Positions 5,770-6,974 of a stretch of DNA of 6,974 bases are shown here, in pieces (the stretch's first letter is position 1; the number at the start of each line of letters is the position of its first letter). The notes under the pieces are model-generated. The model did no database searches. It was not told the DNA's origin and worked only from the letters and a program-made list of their open reading frames with translations. The position numbers and the translations under genes were made by a program. The DNA comes from an uncultured Rhodospirillales bacterium (GTDB lineage: Bacteria > Pseudomonadota > Alphaproteobacteria > Acetobacterales > Acetobacteraceae), in NCBI GenBank assembly GCA_903844785.1, contig CAIMVB010000402.1, positions 1 through 6,974 of the forward strand, in the 5' to 3' direction.

Positions 5770-6645
5770 TCAATCGCCCTGCATGGCCGGCCGGCGCGTG
5801 ACCAGCGCGGCATCCCGCAACGCCGCGCGCATCAGCAAGACCCCCGCCGCCGCCATGAACACCGAAAGCGGCACCGCCAGCAGCCAAAGCCCAAGCAATA
5901 GAGGCCGATTGGGGCGGGAGGCGCGGGCCTCGACCATGGGGGCGGCGATCAAGCGCGCTGCCACCGCCTCATCCGCCGCCACTACCAACCCAGCGCGCTG
6001 CTGCTGCGCCAAAAGGTCATAAAGGCTATTGCGGAGAAAGACATCGCTTTCCCCCGCAAGCCGCGCTTCCAGCGCCGCCACCCGCCGCGCGGCCTGATCG
6101 GCCAGGTCAGCGCGCACCTTGGCCTCGGCGAAGCGATGCAGGCTGAGCAGGCTTTGCAGGGCCAAGGCAGGGTCGTTATGGGTTAATTCAAGACTCCAGG
6201 TAATGCTGCCAAAGTTCTGATTTAAGGCGAAATAATGCTCAAGCCAGGCAAGCACATCATCGGCATCCAAGGCGCGGTTTAGCCCAAGCGCAACCCGGAA
6301 CGCCCATAGCGAGGAGGCTTGGCGGGCTTGCTCCATTGCCTGGAGCAGCCCGGTTTCGGTGGTAAGCACCCGCGCAGCCTCGGGCGAGCGCAGCGCGGCC
6401 AAATAGACAGCGAAATTGCCGCCCGGGCGTGTATCCAGCCCCTGCCCCACCCCAGGCGCCTGAGGGGAAAGCAGGGCCGAGACGGCGAAGGAAGTGGTCT
6501 CCGCCGGCGCCACCTGGGCACGCGCCACATGGCCGCGCGGCCAGAGCAGGATCACCGCCGCCCCGCCGAGCCAAAGCAGCAGCAGAATGAGCAGAAGGCG
6601 CGCCCGCCAAGCCCAAAGCCCGAAAAGCAGCATGGGCAGCGGCAT
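5770..6645 (-). CDS. Wzz/KpsE-like polysaccharide co-polymerase (chain length / export inner-membrane protein)
   Basis: This 291-residue protein has the layout of polysaccharide co-polymerases. One membrane helix lies near the N terminus (about residues 17-36). A periplasmic region of about 210 residues follows, with a helical, coiled-coil-prone Ala/Arg/Glu stretch around 180-205. A proline-containing segment (APMVEARASRPNRP) precedes a second membrane helix at about 249-271. Such proteins sit in the inner membrane and control chain length or couple export to the outer-membrane channel. The start is set by the one-base overlap with the upstream lyase stop and by AGGGG seven bases before ATG 6645-6643; a GTG one codon earlier is possible. 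A frame open back to 6762 lies inside the lyase gene and is not used. The protein is shorter than typical KpsE (about 380 residues) and has no C-terminal tyrosine-kinase domain or tyrosine cluster. Confidence 0.8.
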   Translation of the reverse strand: MPLPMLLFGLWAWRARLLLILLLLWLGGAAVILLWPRGHVARAQVAPAETTSFAVSALLSPQAPGVGQGLDTRPGGNFAVYLAALRSPEAARVLTTETGLLQAMEQARQASSLWAFRVALGLNRALDADDVLAWLEHYFALNQNFGSITWSLELTHNDPALALQSLLSLHRFAEAKVRADLADQAARRVAALEARLAGESDVFLRNSLYDLLAQQQRAGLVVAADEAVAARLIAAPMVEARASRPNRPLLLGLWLLAVPLSVFMAAAGVLLMRAALRDAALVTRRPAMQGD

Positions 6646-6974
6646 CACCTTACCCCTAATTTTGGCAGGGCAATTTCGGTAAAAATCTGGCTGATCGGGC
6701 GATTGGCGCGCAGTTCCAGCACTGGCGCCGCCTCCACCCGCCCATAGGCTGGGCTTTCCCAACCTCGGATCAATTCCAGGCTAAAGGGCGCATCGGCGGC
6801 CAGTGTGATGCGCGCCTTGGGGCTTTCCAGCCCATCCGGGATGCGTCGCCAATCGCCGGGGCAAAGCCGCCAGCGGAGCGCCACGCGCCGGAAATTACCG
6901 CCCAGGCGATCTTCCACCCGCCAGGTCCGATCACGGCATTCAATCCGGCGGGCATGGCGATTGCCGCGCCAATC
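6645..6974 (-). CDS. Heparinase II/III-like polysaccharide lyase, C-terminal part (5' end outside window)
   Basis: The reading frame is open from the right window edge to a TGA at 6647-6645, giving the last 109 residues of a longer protein. The visible part resembles the C-terminal beta-sandwich of the heparinase II/III-like family. It has an H-x-R-R stretch followed by a W-R-V-E-D-R-L-G-G motif, then a W-R-L segment, and finally G-W-E-S-P-x-Y-G before the end. Family members cleave uronic-acid-containing polysaccharides by beta-elimination, usually in the periplasm. The catalytic alpha/alpha-toroid domain lies outside the window, so active residues and any signal peptide cannot be checked. 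The stop overlaps the next start by one base (TGATG), which indicates translational coupling with the co-polymerase gene. A role in trimming, releasing or recycling the polymer made by this cluster is inferred. Family assignment is fairly sure; substrate is unknown. Confidence 0.78.
   Translation of the reverse strand, partial: DWRGNRHARRIECRDRTWRVEDRLGGNFRRVALRWRLCPGDWRRIPDGLESPKARITLAADAPFSLELIRGWESPAYGRVEAAPVLELRANRPISQIFTEIALPKLGVR

Noticed and set aside
5768..5887. N-terminal extension of the ligase/polymerase gene back to 5887
   Set aside because: These 40 codons overlap the end of the co-polymerase gene and encode Gly/Ala-rich sequence. ATG 5767, two bases after the upstream stop, gives a normal membrane-protein start.
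6646..6762. N-terminal extension of the co-polymerase gene back to 6762
   Set aside because: It lies within the lyase C terminus and has no signal or family similarity. ATG 6645 has a Shine-Dalgarno and a TGATG coupling overlap.

Overview
The window is a tightly packed, single-strand polysaccharide (exopolysaccharide, capsule or O-antigen-like) biosynthesis cluster. All eight recognisable genes lie on the minus strand and are read from right to left. Neighbours are separated by at most 22 bases or overlap, so they probably form one operon. The DNA is GC-rich, with G or C favoured in third codon positions. Together with the type of genes, this suggests an alphaproteobacterium, perhaps near Rhodospirillales or Acetobacteraceae. 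That placement is inference, because no rRNA or marker gene is present.

In transcription order: (1) the 3' end of a heparinase II/III-like polysaccharide lyase (6974-6645, cut by the window edge); (2) a short Wzz/KpsE-like polysaccharide co-polymerase (6645-5770); (3) a multi-spanning O-antigen ligase/Wzy-type polymerase (5767-4523); (4) a small PglC-type phosphoglycosyl transferase (4542-3949); (5) a PglE-like, PLP-dependent UDP-4-keto-sugar aminotransferase (3926-2703); (6) a WbuB-like GT4 glycosyltransferase (2696-1437); (7) a non-hydrolysing UDP-GlcNAc 2-epimerase, WecB (1434-328); (8) the 5' part of a second GT4-like glycosyltransferase (349-1, cut by the window edge).

The genes suggest the following scheme, which is inference. 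PglE makes a UDP-4-amino sugar of the bacillosamine series. PglC loads that sugar, or its acetylated form, as a phosphosugar onto undecaprenyl phosphate at the inner face of the inner membrane. The GT4 enzymes extend the lipid-linked unit, and WecB supplies UDP-ManNAc. After flipping, the Wzy/ligase-type protein polymerises or transfers the units, and the Wzz-like protein sets chain length or couples export. The lyase trims or turns over polymer in the periplasm. A 4,6-dehydratase (PglF type), an acetyltransferase (PglD type), a flippase or ABC exporter and an outer-membrane channel are not in the window and would be expected nearby.

I see no RNA genes, mobile elements, CRISPR arrays, convincing promoters or terminators, and no gene-free stretch longer than 22 bases. 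The content is mostly a recognisable type of glycan locus. The points most worth a second look are the bacillosamine-type initiation pair, an altered active-site motif in the aminotransferase, the very short co-polymerase, and the lyase translationally coupled to it.
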